Positions 5,845-6,216 of a stretch of DNA of 6,216 nucleotides are shown here, in pieces. The DNA comes from Flavobacterium sp. (GTDB taxonomy: Bacteria > Bacteroidota > Bacteroidia > Flavobacteriales > Flavobacteriaceae), in assembly GCA_012032075.1 (NCBI GenBank), contig JAAURU010000231.1:1-6216 (forward strand). The letters are read 5' to 3'. The notes beneath the pieces are model-generated. The model was not told where the DNA came from. It did not search any database and saw only the letters and a program-made list of their open reading frames with translations. The position numbers were made by a program, and so were the translations under genes. Position 1 is the stretch's first letter, and every line of letters begins with the position of its first letter.

Positions 5845-6216
5845 TTACAAATTTTTTATAGATTCATATTGGGACGATTGCTGAATCAATTCGGTTAATT
5901 GTCCTGTACATAGTGATTTCTTTTTTCTCACATAAGCATAAGACACATTCAACTTTGCTGCTACTTCTTCCATAGTTTTAGTTACAAAACTTAATTTTAA
6001 AACCTCTTGACATTTTGTTCCTAATTTTTGAAACATTTGTTCAAATAAGGCTTGTTTCTCTGTAAAAACTTCGGTTTGAAATAGCATTTCTTGAAGTGAT
6101 TCATCTTTAGATACATTATCATCTTTTAATGTTACCTCTTTATTGGAAGATTTTTTTAATTCGTTTAACCAACGTCTTTTACAAAGCAAGAAAAAGTAAG
6201 CATCAAAAGGACAGGG
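5845..6216 (-). CDS. Sigma-70 family (ECF-like) RNA polymerase sigma factor, 5' end beyond window
   Basis: The last 123 residues are in the window and the frame is open to the right edge, so the start is missing. The first visible residues, PCPFDAYFFLLCKRRWLNEL, resemble the end of sigma region 2 (cf. AYFF...NRWLD in ECF factors). A charged linker with no clear motif follows (about residues 31-70). Region 4 is at the C-terminus: KCQEVLKLSF, then the helix-turn-helix MEEVAAKLNVSYAYVRKKKSLCTGQLTELI, which would recognise the -35 element of target promoters. It forms a two-gene operon with the membrane TPR protein, separated by one base. From memory this arrangement is frequent in Bacteroidota. 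The TTG at 6189 is internal and is not the start. Its promoter, and any autoregulation, lie outside the window. Confidence 0.88.
   Translation of the reverse strand, partial: PCPFDAYFFLLCKRRWLNELKKSSNKEVTLKDDNVSKDESLQEMLFQTEVFTEKQALFEQMFQKLGTKCQEVLKLSFVTKTMEEVAAKLNVSYAYVRKKKSLCTGQLTELIQQSSQYESIKNL

Noticed and set aside
1..6216. Mobile element, CRISPR array, toxin-antitoxin, phage or defence system
   Set aside because: I found no transposase, integrase, spaced repeats, nuclease-immunity pair or atypical base composition. All genes are co-oriented and of ordinary housekeeping or envelope type.

Overview
The window is AT-rich (roughly one third G+C by eye) and reads as a chromosomal housekeeping segment of a member of the Bacteroidota, most likely Flavobacteriaceae. 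The evidence is the character of the proteins (TatD, type I asparaginase, a flavobacterial-type ExbB with an acidic N-terminal linker, a sigma factor paired with a membrane TPR protein), the lack of Shine-Dalgarno sequences in front of A/T-rich start sites, and promoter candidates resembling the Bacteroidota TAnnTTTG -7 box. Every gene lies on the minus strand, so transcription runs from high to low coordinates.

In transcription order: (i) 6216-5115 carries the 3' two-thirds of a sigma-70/ECF-like factor gene, cut by the window edge, and one base further on a membrane protein with an anti-sigma-like N-terminus and a TPR C-terminus. The pair ends at a strong hairpin terminator (5065-5095). (ii) 5016-2022 carries tatD (metal-dependent hydrolase, apparently starting at TTG), a glycerolipid-acyltransferase-like gene, and an ansA-type cytoplasmic L-asparaginase whose start overlaps the acyltransferase stop by 11 bases. 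(iii) 1948-1861 is a tRNA-Ser(GGA) with a long variable arm and no encoded CCA. (iv) 1776-1 is an energy-transducing inner-membrane operon: a MotA/TolQ/ExbB proton-channel gene, a small four-helix membrane protein, and an ExbD/TolR gene cut by the window edge.

The most notable defect is in the ExbB gene. One extra A in an A-run (T6 on the plus strand, 1255-1260) throws the second half out of frame. Removing one base restores a continuous 270-residue protein. The downstream genes of that operon are intact, so a sequencing error or a very recent mutation is as likely as a true pseudogene.

The ExbB, four-helix and ExbD proteins presumably form one proton-driven motor that energises outer-membrane transport; the role of the four-helix protein is unknown. 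The sigma/TPR pair looks like a compact membrane-to-transcription signalling unit. I see no mobile element, CRISPR array, prophage, defence system or other exotic locus. No gene-free stretch exceeds 300 bases: the longest gene-poor interval (1777-2021) contains the tRNA.
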